NCBI RefSeq assembly: GCF_004155535.1
Contig: NZ_RYUH01000009.1
Span: 248,001 to 312,000, forward strand
Length of the DNA: 64,000 nt
From: Bifidobacterium pseudolongum subsp. globosum
GTDB taxonomy: Bacteria > Actinomycetota > Actinomycetes > Actinomycetales > Bifidobacteriaceae
Direction: 5' to 3'
In this document: in pieces, positions 8,114 to 21,799 of the stretch
Position numbering within the stretch: the stretch's first letter is position 1
Layout: each line of letters opens with the position of its first letter
Made by a program: the position numbers and the translations under genes
The notes under the pieces: generated by a model
The model's input: only the letters and a program-made list of their open reading frames with translations
Told to the model about the DNA's origin: nothing
The model's database searches: none

Positions 8114-8895
8114 TATTTGCTGCGGATGAGCTGCGTGTAGAACGAGGCGGCACGTTGCGGTTCGCCGTCGAACACGAGATGCGTCTCGTCCATGACGATC
8201 GTACGGGTGATGCCATACGACTCGTGGGTGATCAACCCCACGTCGTGCGTCGAGAAGATGACCGGTGTGCCGCAGCTGAGCAGTCGGCGCGCCACATGCG
8301 CGGAACTGATCTCATCCAGACCCCGCGTGGGCTCGTCGGCCACGAGGATGGCGGGGGATGTGGCGCTCGCCACAGCCCCCGCGAGCAGGTGCAGGCGTTC
8401 GCCGTCCAGTTCCTCGTACGGCACATGCCTGACCTCAAGCAGGTCAAAGCGTTCGAGCAGTGCGCCCACGCGTGCGATGCGCTCGTCGAGCGACACACCA
8501 TGGCGTTTGAGGTATTCGAGCAGCGCGGCCTCCACACTCGATGCGCGCCGGAAATGCGATTCGACATGCGCAAGGTCCACGATCCCCACGGCCGCCTCGA
8601 TCCTGCGGCGGCCCGCATGGTGCGTGGGTTCGCAGTCTGTGCCGTCCAGATTGAAGGCGATCGATCCGCCTGTGGGAATGGCCGCGGCGCCCAACAGCCT
8701 GACGAGGGTGCTTTTGCCGGCGCCGTTGAGTCCGATGATGGCCACGTTGCCTTCACCGGGGGCGAATGTGCAGCTCGTGGGGGCCAGTCCCACGGTGCCG
8801 TCCGCGTAATGGTATGACGCATCGGTGAGCGTGATGCCCACATGGCTGGGCGTGTGGGGCGGATCGCGATGCAGCAGGGTCGAAAGAAAGTTCAT
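8014..8895 (-). CDS. Stand-alone ABC/ECF-type ATPase
   Basis: A 293-residue nucleotide-binding protein with Walker A GLNGAGKST (around residues 55-63), Walker B ILVADEPTRGLD and switch histidine in FSTHD. The ABC signature is degenerate: LDGERLHLL stands where LSGGQ is expected. That and the overall layout resemble the EcfA/CbiO family, yet no membrane partner is adjacent. The last 33 residues are Ser/Arg/Ala-rich and encoded antisense to the aminotransferase C-terminus, so the original stop may have been lost. The ATG at 8895 lies 8 bases from TACAAT, again without a Shine-Dalgarno. It could energise an S component encoded elsewhere. Confidence 0.82.
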   Translation of the reverse strand: MNFLSTLLHRDPPHTPSHVGITLTDASYHYADGTVGLAPTSCTFAPGEGNVAIIGLNGAGKSTLVRLLGAAAIPTGGSIAFNLDGTDCEPTHHAGRRRIEAAVGIVDLAHVESHFRRASSVEAALLEYLKRHGVSLDERIARVGALLERFDLLEVRHVPYEELDGERLHLLAGAVASATSPAILVADEPTRGLDEISSAHVARRLLSCGTPVIFSTHDVGLITHESYGITRTIVMDETHLVFDGEPQRAASFYTQLIRSKYQSLTSSARDTASSTSRTFDANRSGSASSESAR

Positions 8896-8903
8896 AAGTG
8901 CCC

Positions 8904-8920
8904 ATTGTAGGCATGCCTAC
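8904..8920 (-). promoter_or_regulatory. -10 box overlapping a perfect 14-bp palindrome
   Basis: On the minus strand TACAAT (8909-8904) precedes the ATPase ATG by 8 bases. It overlaps GTAGGCATGCCTAC (8907-8920), a perfect 14-bp palindrome and a plausible operator. The palindrome also spans the stop of the upstream membrane-protein gene. Confidence 0.45.
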
Positions 8921-11010
8921 GGCAGCAGCGTGAACCACGAGCGCACCGCATGGTAGAGCCCCGGCTCGTTGACCACAAGCATGTCGTCGCGCCCCACCAC
9001 GAAGCACGACAGCACCCACACCGCGATGGCATAGGCCACCACGATCGCCACGATCGCGCGCACCCACCGACTGCCTTGCATGGCGCGTGCCGCCACGGGC
9101 AGCGCGCACAACATGAACAGCCACCCGAAATCGGCCATGTAGCGCCATCCGAACCCACCCACAATGGAGTCGAACACCAGCAGCACAACAGCCAAGGCGA
9201 GCATCGTGACCAACGTGGGCCACAATGTTCCCAGGCGCCGCCGCAGGAACGGTACCGCGAACGCGAGCGCGGCGAGCGGCATGAGCACGCACAGTCCGCC
9301 GATGGACGGTTCGGTGAACGACCATGCGGGCAACGGGGTGGGGGATATCTCGAGGAACGGGAACGTGCCGGTCGGGCGCAACGGCAGGAACAGATAGTAC
9401 AAGATGGTGCCCGGCACATTGCACCATGGCGTGCTGAAGCTCGTCATGTCGGTCACGGTGATCTGGTAGGCGTTGCCGAAATCGAACGGCGAACCGAACC
9501 GCAACTGGTTGTATGCCAGGACCGGGGCCGCCACCACGGCGGCCGGTACGAGCATCCACATGCACCAAGCCCCCAATCCATGCCAGTCACGGGCATGGAA
9601 CCATACGCACAGATGACGCCAGAACAACGGCAACGCCAGCACCGCGGTGAGTGCGAATGTGGGCCGGCACCCGAGTGTGGCGGCGATGCATGCGGCGCCC
9701 GCGGCCACGTGAGGCCACGAGAGCGTGCCGTCGCCGCGTTCGGCGCCCAGCCACAGCCACAACCCCCATGCCACCAGCAACAGCGAGGCCGCGAATGGAA
9801 TCGAATAGAAATTGGTGCGGAACCACAGGTACGGCGCGGTGGCGCCAATCAGATACGCCACACAGGCAAGCACCACAGTGGCGAGCGGTACGGCGCCGAC
9901 GATGCGCTTGAGCACGCGGATCACCAACAGGCACGAACACACCGCCATGCCGAACATGAGCAGCAGTTCGGCGCAGCGTGCGGGCAGCATCACGCCGCCG
10001 GGCACGAACCACGACGAGACCACACGGAACGGCGCGAACAGCAGCAGCGACGGCAGCACACCGAAATACGAGTACCAGTGGCCGTCGCGGAACGCGTAAT
10101 CCCAGTAGACCGGCGAGACCCCCTCGTCGAACAGATGGTCGCGTTGGGCCACGTCGTACGGGTTGGCTGCCTGCGTCAACTCCTGCGGCACCGGCAGATC
10201 GAGCCACAGCCGGCCATGCAACAGCGCATCGGCGACATGCCCATACTGGTCGAAGTCGTAGGTGTAGCCGCCGTCGGTATGGAACCGCAACGGTGCGGCA
10301 AACCGGATGCCCCACACCACATGCCAGACCGTATACAACGCCAGGGGAGCGAGCGCAAGCGCGAACAGCCACCGCTGCCGCTTGCTCGCCGTGTCCAGCC
10401 GGGTGCGCCACAGCCATGAGCCGGGCAGGAACGCGATCACCACAAGCGCCATGGCCATCATCGTACCCACGCGGACCCAATCGAAATCGAATGGCACACG
10501 CACATTGGCGCGCACGTTCTCGATCGGCACGAGTGCGCCACGGGTCTCTTCGATCCAGATCGTGGTGGTGCCCGTCGCGTTGTCGCGGATGTACAGCGAC
10601 CGCGGGGCGTACGGGCTCACCGATTGCTCGGCCCCGCTCACGCCATGCGCCTCGAGGCGCAGGTGCACGGTCGTGACGACGTCATCGGACCACGGTCCGG
10701 CGAGCGTCGCGTCGATCCTCCGCATAGGCGTCGGATCCACGCGCCAATACGCCGACGAGCCGTCCGACTGCGTACGCAGCCACGCCGTGGTCGGGTCGGT
10801 CACCTTGAGCATTCCCTCAGCGGTGCGCTGCAGTCCAGGGCCGAGCTCGTTGCGCACGGAGACGGAATCGCCGCTCGCGCCGATCGACAGCACGTAGGGC
10901 AGGTTGAACCACGCGCATTCCACGAACACGACGAGGAAAACGGCGATGAGTACGCGGCGCGTCAGGCGGAGCAGACGCGCGCGGCGGGGCAGCGGTGAAG
11001 TCACGTGCAT
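8917..11010 (-). CDS. Large polytopic membrane protein of unknown function
   Basis: About 697 residues. An N-terminal helix (roughly 20-40) is followed by a soluble, probably extracellular, domain of about 160 residues, then about eleven hydrophobic helices to the end. Segments such as YTYDFDQYGHVADALLHGR and GHWYSYFGVLPSLLLFAPF resemble GT-C glycosyltransferase-like or O-antigen-type membrane enzymes, but no catalytic motif was certain. The ATG at 11010 lies one base after a TAGAAT box on the minus strand; an in-frame GTG at 11004 is exactly 7 bases after it and would be the leaderless start. It diverges from the next gene with only 47 bases between the ATGs. Confidence 0.7.
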   Translation of the reverse strand: MHVTSPLPRRARLLRLTRRVLIAVFLVVFVECAWFNLPYVLSIGASGDSVSVRNELGPGLQRTAEGMLKVTDPTTAWLRTQSDGSSAYWRVDPTPMRRIDATLAGPWSDDVVTTVHLRLEAHGVSGAEQSVSPYAPRSLYIRDNATGTTTIWIEETRGALVPIENVRANVRVPFDFDWVRVGTMMAMALVVIAFLPGSWLWRTRLDTASKRQRWLFALALAPLALYTVWHVVWGIRFAAPLRFHTDGGYTYDFDQYGHVADALLHGRLWLDLPVPQELTQAANPYDVAQRDHLFDEGVSPVYWDYAFRDGHWYSYFGVLPSLLLFAPFRVVSSWFVPGGVMLPARCAELLLMFGMAVCSCLLVIRVLKRIVGAVPLATVVLACVAYLIGATAPYLWFRTNFYSIPFAASLLLVAWGLWLWLGAERGDGTLSWPHVAAGAACIAATLGCRPTFALTAVLALPLFWRHLCVWFHARDWHGLGAWCMWMLVPAAVVAAPVLAYNQLRFGSPFDFGNAYQITVTDMTSFSTPWCNVPGTILYYLFLPLRPTGTFPFLEISPTPLPAWSFTEPSIGGLCVLMPLAALAFAVPFLRRRLGTLWPTLVTMLALAVVLLVFDSIVGGFGWRYMADFGWLFMLCALPVAARAMQGSRWVRAIVAIVVAYAIAVWVLSCFVVGRDDMLVVNEPGLYHAVRSWFTLLP

Positions 11011-11011
11011 T

Positions 11012-11017
11012 ATTCTA
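11012..11017 (-). promoter_or_regulatory. -10 box for the leftward membrane protein gene
   Basis: TAGAAT on the minus strand. The in-frame GTG at 11004 begins 7 bases after it, while the conventional ATG at 11010 would lie upstream of the expected transcription start. Confidence 0.4.
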
Positions 11018-11044
11018 TCGGCACCATCGGCATGGAGCGCGTTG

Positions 11045-11050
11045 TACATT
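11045..11050 (+). promoter_or_regulatory. -10 box; predicted leaderless start of the 1063-residue protein
   Basis: TACATT ends 7 bases before the ATG at 11058, and the intervening AGAGAGC is too close to serve as a normal Shine-Dalgarno spacing. Together with the oppositely directed box at 11012-11017 it forms a very compact divergent promoter. Confidence 0.45.
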
Positions 11051-11057
11051 AGAGAGC

Positions 11058-16849
<5,792 letters not shown>

Positions 16850-16889
16850 GCGCGGGCAGTCGTACTGCCGGCCGACTGTGGTGTGGAAC

Positions 16890-16926
16890 AATGTGGATAG
16901 CGGCGTGTCGCCCACTTATCCACATT
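16890..16926. promoter_or_regulatory. Inverted pair of DnaA-box-like sites
   Basis: A perfect TTATCCACA (16916-16924) faces TGTGGATAG (16892-16900, one mismatch) on the other strand. The arms form a 10-bp inverted repeat, AATGTGGATA / TATCCACATT, around a 17-base spacer. It lies between ligA and an unknown gene. It could be a DnaA titration or regulatory site, or simply a hairpin. Confidence 0.45.
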
Positions 16927-17019
16927 ATTCGCTCCAACGATTGCCCACCTGCGCGTGGTGTGCCAAGCTGCTCACGGGGCGCCACCCGGCGTGCCCGGCC
17001 CGCAGTGGAAAGGAACACC

Positions 17020-18381
17020 ATGCCCAGCGCATTCGCCACACACCCACCCATCCTGTTCAACACCCACGGTTTTCTGCGTGATGTGCGCGCAGTGCAATGC
17101 CGGTTCGAGACGCTTGTCAGCGAACACCACCACAGGCCGTTCACCCTGACCGACGATCTTGACTACACCGACGCCGAGCTGACGCCGCTCGCCGAACGCC
17201 TGTTCGGTGGCACGGCATGGCCCGACACGCTGCACTTGGCGATTGTGACCGGCGAACCGGCGATCGTGGAGCAATGCCGCGGATTCCTCGACGCCATCGT
17301 CGGCGAGACCGAGGACCGTGGTTGGCAATGCTGGCTCATGCGCATCGTCGTCGACGGCATCATGGCCATGTGCGCGAACCGTACACTCGACGGCCTACCA
17401 ATGGCGTTGCGCGTACGCCGCAGGAAGGCGTTGCGCAAAACGCTGCGTTCGCGCCGTCCCTACCGGTCGGACGACGGGCGCAAATGCTACGAGGACCATA
17501 TGGCATACGCTCGGCAGAACCAATGGCTGTGCGCCACGACACTGCTGCGCTGGGGCACGCCGGGGCAGACGACGGTGCGCGCCGCCCGCCAGTTCATGAT
17601 GTGCCACGAGAGCGCGCTGATGCTCATCGACGACGGCGAATGCTTCACGCACGGCGAGACCGTGCGCATCGGTGGTGATGACGCATGCCCCGGCACGGCG
17701 GCACCAGGCACATCGCCGATCGACGACTACCTGCAGCGTCTGCGCAGCCAGGCCGACGCCGCATACCGCGCGTCGACGCGCCGCCAGCAGATCGCGCAGG
17801 AACTCCACACCAGCCGTGGCATGCAACCGTCCGACTCCGATGTACGGTACGTGTACGACGCCGAACGGCTCATCGACGCCTACCAGCGCCTGCAGTACGA
17901 CGATATGCCCACCCACACGGAGCTCCTGACGCAGGTGCTGCTGTACGACGAGCCGACGGGCATGGACCTGTGGGAGAACCCGGTGTATCTGTTCGACATG
18001 GCCTGTTCGCTGCTCGGTTGCACGGAGGGCTTCCGTACAGCACGGTTCTTCGAAACGCACTGCCAAAGCCAACACGCCGTCAGCCTCGACCTGTTGGAAG
18101 ACCATGTGCGCGTGGTGCGCGACGAAGGATTGGCCCAGCTGCCATTGCGGATCGTCGGCGAGACGCAGGAACTGTACTCCCAAGTGGACGAGGTGAGCCC
18201 CTCGTACCGCACGTCATTGCACCACTACCACCGGCGCAACCGCGCCGACGCGTTCTCCATCATCCTCGACCGGCTCCCGGCCCGCAATCCCGCGCGCGTG
18301 CGCGACATCGCCCTGTGCTTCGCGGATGAACGGTACGACGACTATGCGCGCATGGTCGAACCGTTCGTGGCGGCAGCCTGA
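17020..18381 (+). CDS. Conserved protein of unknown function, 453 residues
   Basis: I recognise no family. The protein is soluble, rich in His, Cys, Tyr and acidic residues, and shows no signal peptide or membrane helix. It contains a basic patch LRVRRRKALRKTLRSRRPYR around residues 127-146 and helical blocks after residue 230. The ATG at 17020 is preceded by GGAAAGGAACACC; an earlier in-frame start would lie within the DnaA-box region and lacks a ribosome-binding site. Its 3' end overlaps the convergent mrp gene by 40 bases. The paired DnaA-type sites upstream might bear on its control. Confidence 0.7.
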   Translation: MPSAFATHPPILFNTHGFLRDVRAVQCRFETLVSEHHHRPFTLTDDLDYTDAELTPLAERLFGGTAWPDTLHLAIVTGEPAIVEQCRGFLDAIVGETEDRGWQCWLMRIVVDGIMAMCANRTLDGLPMALRVRRRKALRKTLRSRRPYRSDDGRKCYEDHMAYARQNQWLCATTLLRWGTPGQTTVRAARQFMMCHESALMLIDDGECFTHGETVRIGGDDACPGTAAPGTSPIDDYLQRLRSQADAAYRASTRRQQIAQELHTSRGMQPSDSDVRYVYDAERLIDAYQRLQYDDMPTHTELLTQVLLYDEPTGMDLWENPVYLFDMACSLLGCTEGFRTARFFETHCQSQHAVSLDLLEDHVRVVRDEGLAQLPLRIVGETQELYSQVDEVSPSYRTSLHHYHRRNRADAFSIILDRLPARNPARVRDIALCFADERYDDYARMVEPFVAAA

Positions 18382-19499
18382 TCACGGCGCATGAGCGTGC
18401 GCGCCAGGTCGGCGAAGGTGCGGCCGAACGCGTCGTCACGCAGCGAACCATCGGCGTTGAGCACGGCGGGGCGGCCGCCCTCGCCGGTCTCGCGCACCTC
18501 CGGGTCGAGCGGCAATTGCGCCAGCAGCGGCACATCGTAGCCGAGCGCGCGGGTCAACTGCGCACTCACGCGCTCGCCGCCGCCCGCGCCGAACAATGCG
18601 AGGCGCTCGCCGGCGTGGTCGAAGTAGCTCATATTCTCGATCACCCCACGCACATGCATCGGCACCTGCAGGGCGACGAGCCCGGACCGCACGGCGATGT
18701 CGGAAGCGGACGGCTGCGGGGTCGTGACGACGACGAGTTCGGCGTTCGGCAGCGCCTGCGCCACCGAGATCGCCATATCGCCGGTGCCGGGGGCCAGGTC
18801 GAGGATCAGCACGTCCGGCTCGCCCCACCATACGTCGGCGAGGAACTGTTCGAGCGAGCGCTGCAGGCGGGGGCCTCGCCACAGGATCGCGCGGTCGGAG
18901 CCGGCGAACATGCCGATCGACATGAGCTTGACACCCCACGCGGTGACCGGCATGAGCATGCCGTTGAGATTCGTCGGCTGGCTGTGTGTGCCAAACAGGC
19001 GGGGCAGCGAGAAGCCGTAGATGTCGGCGTCGATCGCGGCCGTGTCGTAGCCGAGCGCGGCGAAGGTGGCCGCGAGGTTCGCCGAGATCGACGATTTGCC
19101 GACGCCGCCCTTGCCGGATGCGATCGCGAAGACGCGGGTCTTCGTATCTGGTTTGTTGAACGGGTTCTCACGGCGGGCCGCCTTCAGACCGTTCACCAGC
19201 GACTTGAGTTTCTCCTCATCCATCGCGCCGACGACAAGGTGTGCGTTCAATTCTGCATCGGGATAACTGTGCACTGCATCTTCGATTTGTTGACTGATCT
19301 GCTCCGATAACGGGCAACCGGGAACGGTGAGTTCGACGTCGATGTTGACGTCGTAGCGATTGTCTCCTACCTCATGTACGTCGATGCCGGCAATCATGCC
19401 CAGATCGGTGATGGAGCGCCCTAGCTCGGGGTCGATCACATGACTGAGTCTATCCCTCACCATTGTGGCGATACGCTCGATGCGGTTCTGATTAGTCAT
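18342..19499 (-). CDS. mrp: Mrp/ApbC-type P-loop ATPase with N-terminal MIP18 domain
   Basis: Mrp proteins carry or deliver iron-sulfur clusters. The 385-residue product has an N-terminal DUF59/MIP18 domain (about 10-100, with VPGCPLSEQI) followed by a deviant Walker A ASGKGGVGKSS (Lys at 130 and 135) and the ATPase core with DADIYGFSLPRLFG and LAPGTGD. The CxxC cluster-binding pair normally after ENMSYF is absent; ENMSYFDHAGERLALFG stands there, as in several actinobacterial homologues. AGGAGGAAGGC precedes the ATG at 19499, ruling out a longer start at 19589. A decayed second copy lies at 21.8-22.5 kb. Confidence 0.93.
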   Translation of the reverse strand: MTNQNRIERIATMVRDRLSHVIDPELGRSITDLGMIAGIDVHEVGDNRYDVNIDVELTVPGCPLSEQISQQIEDAVHSYPDAELNAHLVVGAMDEEKLKSLVNGLKAARRENPFNKPDTKTRVFAIASGKGGVGKSSISANLAATFAALGYDTAAIDADIYGFSLPRLFGTHSQPTNLNGMLMPVTAWGVKLMSIGMFAGSDRAILWRGPRLQRSLEQFLADVWWGEPDVLILDLAPGTGDMAISVAQALPNAELVVVTTPQPSASDIAVRSGLVALQVPMHVRGVIENMSYFDHAGERLALFGAGGGERVSAQLTRALGYDVPLLAQLPLDPEVRETGEGGRPAVLNADGSLRDDAFGRTFADLARTLMRRDQAAATNGSTMRA

Positions 19500-19656
19500 G
19501 CCTTCCTCCTGCTGTAATGCTGAACTGCAGAAACTACCGCACCCAATATATTGCATGTGCGTATGACGCGCTAGAACCTGTGAATTCATGGGTATGGCCT
19601 CTCATCGAAGCCTTTGGCCTACAGGTATGTCATGAATTGCGGCTACATTCAGCACA

Positions 19657-19744
19657 GACACGGGGGCTTGGTATAACAGGCTGAGATGGGGCGAACGCTC
19701 CGACCGCATGAACGTATACCGGGTAATGCCGGCGCACGGATGTC
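19657..19744 (+). promoter_or_regulatory. TPP riboswitch of the broken ykoE copy
   Basis: THI-element blocks are clear: GACACGGGGGC, AGGCTGAGAT, CCGACCGCATGAACGTA, CCGGGTAATGCCGG and GCACGGATGTC. P1 can form between GACA (19657) and TGTC (19741). Downstream, CCCGTGTCTTTC (19752-19763) can pair either with the aptamer's GACACGGG or with the Shine-Dalgarno GAAAGGCAC (19772-19780). This is a thiM-like translational switch. Confidence 0.92.
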
Positions 19745-19785
19745 TTGGGAACCCGTGTCTTTCCATGAATAGAAAGGCACAACAA

Positions 19786-20357
19786 ATGAACGGCAAACGA
19801 TGGAGAGTCGTTGATATCACCGTGGCTTCGGTCATCGGTGTGACATCGGGACTCGTTTTCTGGCTCTGGGATTTCATCTGTGATCCCCTCTGTGAGATGG
19901 TCGGCGCCCTGACGCCGGGATTCAATGGGCTTCTCAATGGTTTCTGGTTGTTTGCGGGTCCCCTGGCCGCGGTCATCGTACGAAAGCCGGGAGCGGCTTT
20001 GTACGGTGAGATGTTGGCGTCGCTAGTGGAGCTCACCCTTGGCAACTCCTCGGGTATACGAGGTTTTGCATTGGGTTTCTTTCAAGGGCTCGGTGCCGAA
20101 CTCGCTTTTGCCATCTTCGCCTATAAGTTGTGGAATGTCATGACCGCAATGCTGTCTGGAGCCCTTGCCGGTGTGGGATGCGGTGTGTTCCACTGGGTCA
20201 TCAATCCCGGTTGGGGGTGTTACGGTCATTGACATACGTGGGCACATCTATCGCAGGCGGTGCTGTATGCGGGCTGGTGTGCTGGCTGCTTGACAGGGCC
20301 ATTGCGCGGACCGGGGTGCTGAGCCAGTTCGCATATATGCGGGTCGAACGAGATTAA
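19786..20357 (+). pseudogene. ykoE: YkoE-type thiamine/HMP ECF S component, frameshifted
   Basis: The first 148 codons read as a YkoE membrane protein (RWRVVDITVASVIGV, PGFNGLLNGFWLFAGPLAA, IVRKPGAALYGE), the substrate-binding part of a thiamine or hydroxymethylpyrimidine importer. After NPGWG the frame ends at 20232. One additional G in the run at 20213-20217 restores VLRSLTYVGTSIAGG through to a stop at 20357, giving a normal 190-residue protein. So this is a single-base loss in a five-G tract: a recent pseudogene, an on/off slippage site, or a sequencing error. Its start, Shine-Dalgarno and riboswitch are intact. It is the mirror image of the copy at 22.5-23.1 kb. Confidence 0.85.
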
Positions 20358-20484
20358 TGCAATATGCCCTCTTCCATTTCCATTGGCTCGGCATGGCCGT
20401 CCAGAGGATGAACGTATATGGAAGGGTGTGCGCAATGGATGAGCTGCGCCTCAAAAGTCGGATGCTGTTTATCATGATGGCGTC

Positions 20485-20670
20485 CTAGACCATCAGGGTC
20501 ATATTCCGGTACTCGACCGGGGTATGACCCTGATCTGCACCACCCATATCTGTTGCTTCCTTGCTGAGTCCAGCGCTACCGACAAGGTAATCGGTAGGAA
20601 ACTTAGGGAATGCCTTCGAGAAAGTAGTCAAGGCAAAGCCCTTGCGGTTAATTCCTCTCCATTTTGACAT
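20485..20670 (-). mobile_element. Possible IS3-family transposase C-terminal remnant
   Basis: A 61-codon reading ends in QGHTPVEYRNMTLMV. TPVEYR is typical of the last residues of IS3-type OrfB transposases, but the upstream residues do not look like a transposase core. It is at most a scar, and the similarity rests on one short motif. Confidence 0.25.
20492..20534. repeat. 12-bp inverted repeat with 19-base spacer
   Basis: ATCAGGGTCATA (20492-20503) and TATGACCCTGAT (20523-20534) are perfect reverse complements. The hairpin sits between the broken ykoE and the foreign hydrolase and could be a terminator or a mobile-element end. Confidence 0.6.
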
Positions 20671-20775
20671 AAATTGGGCTTTGTGGATTTAAGCATTGAA
20701 TGAGAATCTGGCAGTCTGGAATACACGCCTATAGTATGGGAGCGTTGGATTAAGATTTTATGTAGAGGTTATGCT

Positions 20776-21378
20776 ATGAAGAAAGCAGTTTTATATATTC
20801 ATGGAAAAGATGGAAATCATTTGGAGGCCGAACGGTACAAGAAAAATTGTTTGGGCTTTGATTTGATTGGTGTAGAGTACGATGACTATCTTCCGTGGAT
20901 TGTGCAAAAGAAATTTAAATCTGTTTATGAAACAGTTTTCGAAAGATACGACAGTGTTTATTTGATTGCTAATAGTATAGGTGCTTATCTTGCAATGTAC
21001 GCATTGCAAGATTTTGATATTGCAAAGGCTTTGTTTATATCACCTGTGCTTGACATGGAACGTCTTATACTTGACATGATGAGTTGGGCAAATGTATCGG
21101 AGGGGGATTTGCGCGAGAAGGGAGAGATTCCTACGGAGTTCGGGGAAACATTATCGTGGAAATATTTATGTTTCGCTAGGGAAAATCATATAACATGGAA
21201 TGTTTATACAGAAATTTTATATGCAGAGAACGATAATCTTGTGTCGCGCCAAACGATAAATCAGTTTATTGGCGCACATAATGCAAATCTAACAGTAATG
21301 GAAAATGGGGAGCATTGGTTCCATACAGACGAACAGCTTGCGTTTTTAGATAGTTGGATGGAAAAAGCAATACGATAA
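20776..21378 (+). CDS. Alpha/beta hydrolase, AT-rich, probably acquired
   Basis: A 200-residue single-domain serine hydrolase. The fold starts with VLYIHGKDGNH; the nucleophile serine lies in LIANSIGAYLAMY (about residue 67), a probable acid in YAENDNLVS, and the histidine in NGEHWFHTD. Substrate unknown; the family includes small esterases and RBBP9/YdeN-like proteins. Base composition drops far below the surroundings, codons end mostly in A/T, and the protein is Lys/Ile/Tyr-rich, all pointing to transfer from a low-GC donor such as a Firmicute. GAGG lies upstream of the ATG. It sits between the inverted ykoE copies. Confidence 0.85.
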   Translation: MKKAVLYIHGKDGNHLEAERYKKNCLGFDLIGVEYDDYLPWIVQKKFKSVYETVFERYDSVYLIANSIGAYLAMYALQDFDIAKALFISPVLDMERLILDMMSWANVSEGDLREKGEIPTEFGETLSWKYLCFARENHITWNVYTEILYAENDNLVSRQTINQFIGAHNANLTVMENGEHWFHTDEQLAFLDSWMEKAIR

Positions 21379-21381
21379 CTT

Positions 21382-21771
21382 TCGGTTCATCAAGAAATAA
21401 GGAAGTGGCGGAGAATGGAACAGGCACGCCGGACGATGAAACGATACGTGCCACCGGCATTGAAAAACTGGTGAAGGGGGCTGACAAGTGAGTTCGTTGA
21501 AGATCCGTTGTTCTCTATGTTTCACATCATGTGGTTGAGCGAGATGCCATTTGCGGAACGGCTTCCCTATACACAGAAGTTGATCGGATACATCGATCAG
21601 AATGTTGCGACGGAAGAAGGCTTTTCCTGTCTGGGCGGACTGAAGGAGATTATTCCTTGCTATAACGCGATGCTTCTTGAAGCATATGGTCGATTGTCTT
21701 TGACGGAGAGCAGGCAAGCACAGGCGGCTCCGCGTTGGATCAAGCAGTACAGGCTCTGGGGCCGGGGGTAG
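21382..21771 (+). pseudogene. Frameshifted fragment of an unrecognised protein
   Basis: Two overlapping frames read as one protein: GIEKLVKGADK ends at a TGA (21489-21491), and dropping the T at 21489 continues as EFVEDPLFSMFHIMW through FAERLPYTQKLIGYID and IIPCYNAMLLEAYGRL to a stop at 21769-21771. No start with a ribosome-binding site is visible for the whole. The composition is intermediate between host and the AT-rich hydrolase. I cannot name the family. It looks like the 3' end of a larger acquired gene, left after rearrangement. Confidence 0.5.
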
Positions 21772-21799
21772 TGGCATCCCCGGTCGCAGTAGATGACCG

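Larger units (their letters stand above)
20358..20775. other. Intergenic accessory DNA turning AT-rich rightward
   Basis: No intact gene is visible. The stretch holds a 12-bp inverted repeat (20492-20534), a possible transposase remnant on the minus strand, and from about 20660 a fall in GC leading to the foreign hydrolase. A TATAGT box (20730-20735) may be part of that gene's promoter. Confidence 0.5.

Noticed and set aside
16891-17019. Upstream start for the unknown 453-residue protein
   Set aside because: That ATG is part of the DnaA-box inverted repeat and lacks a Shine-Dalgarno, while GGAAAGGAACACC precedes 17020.
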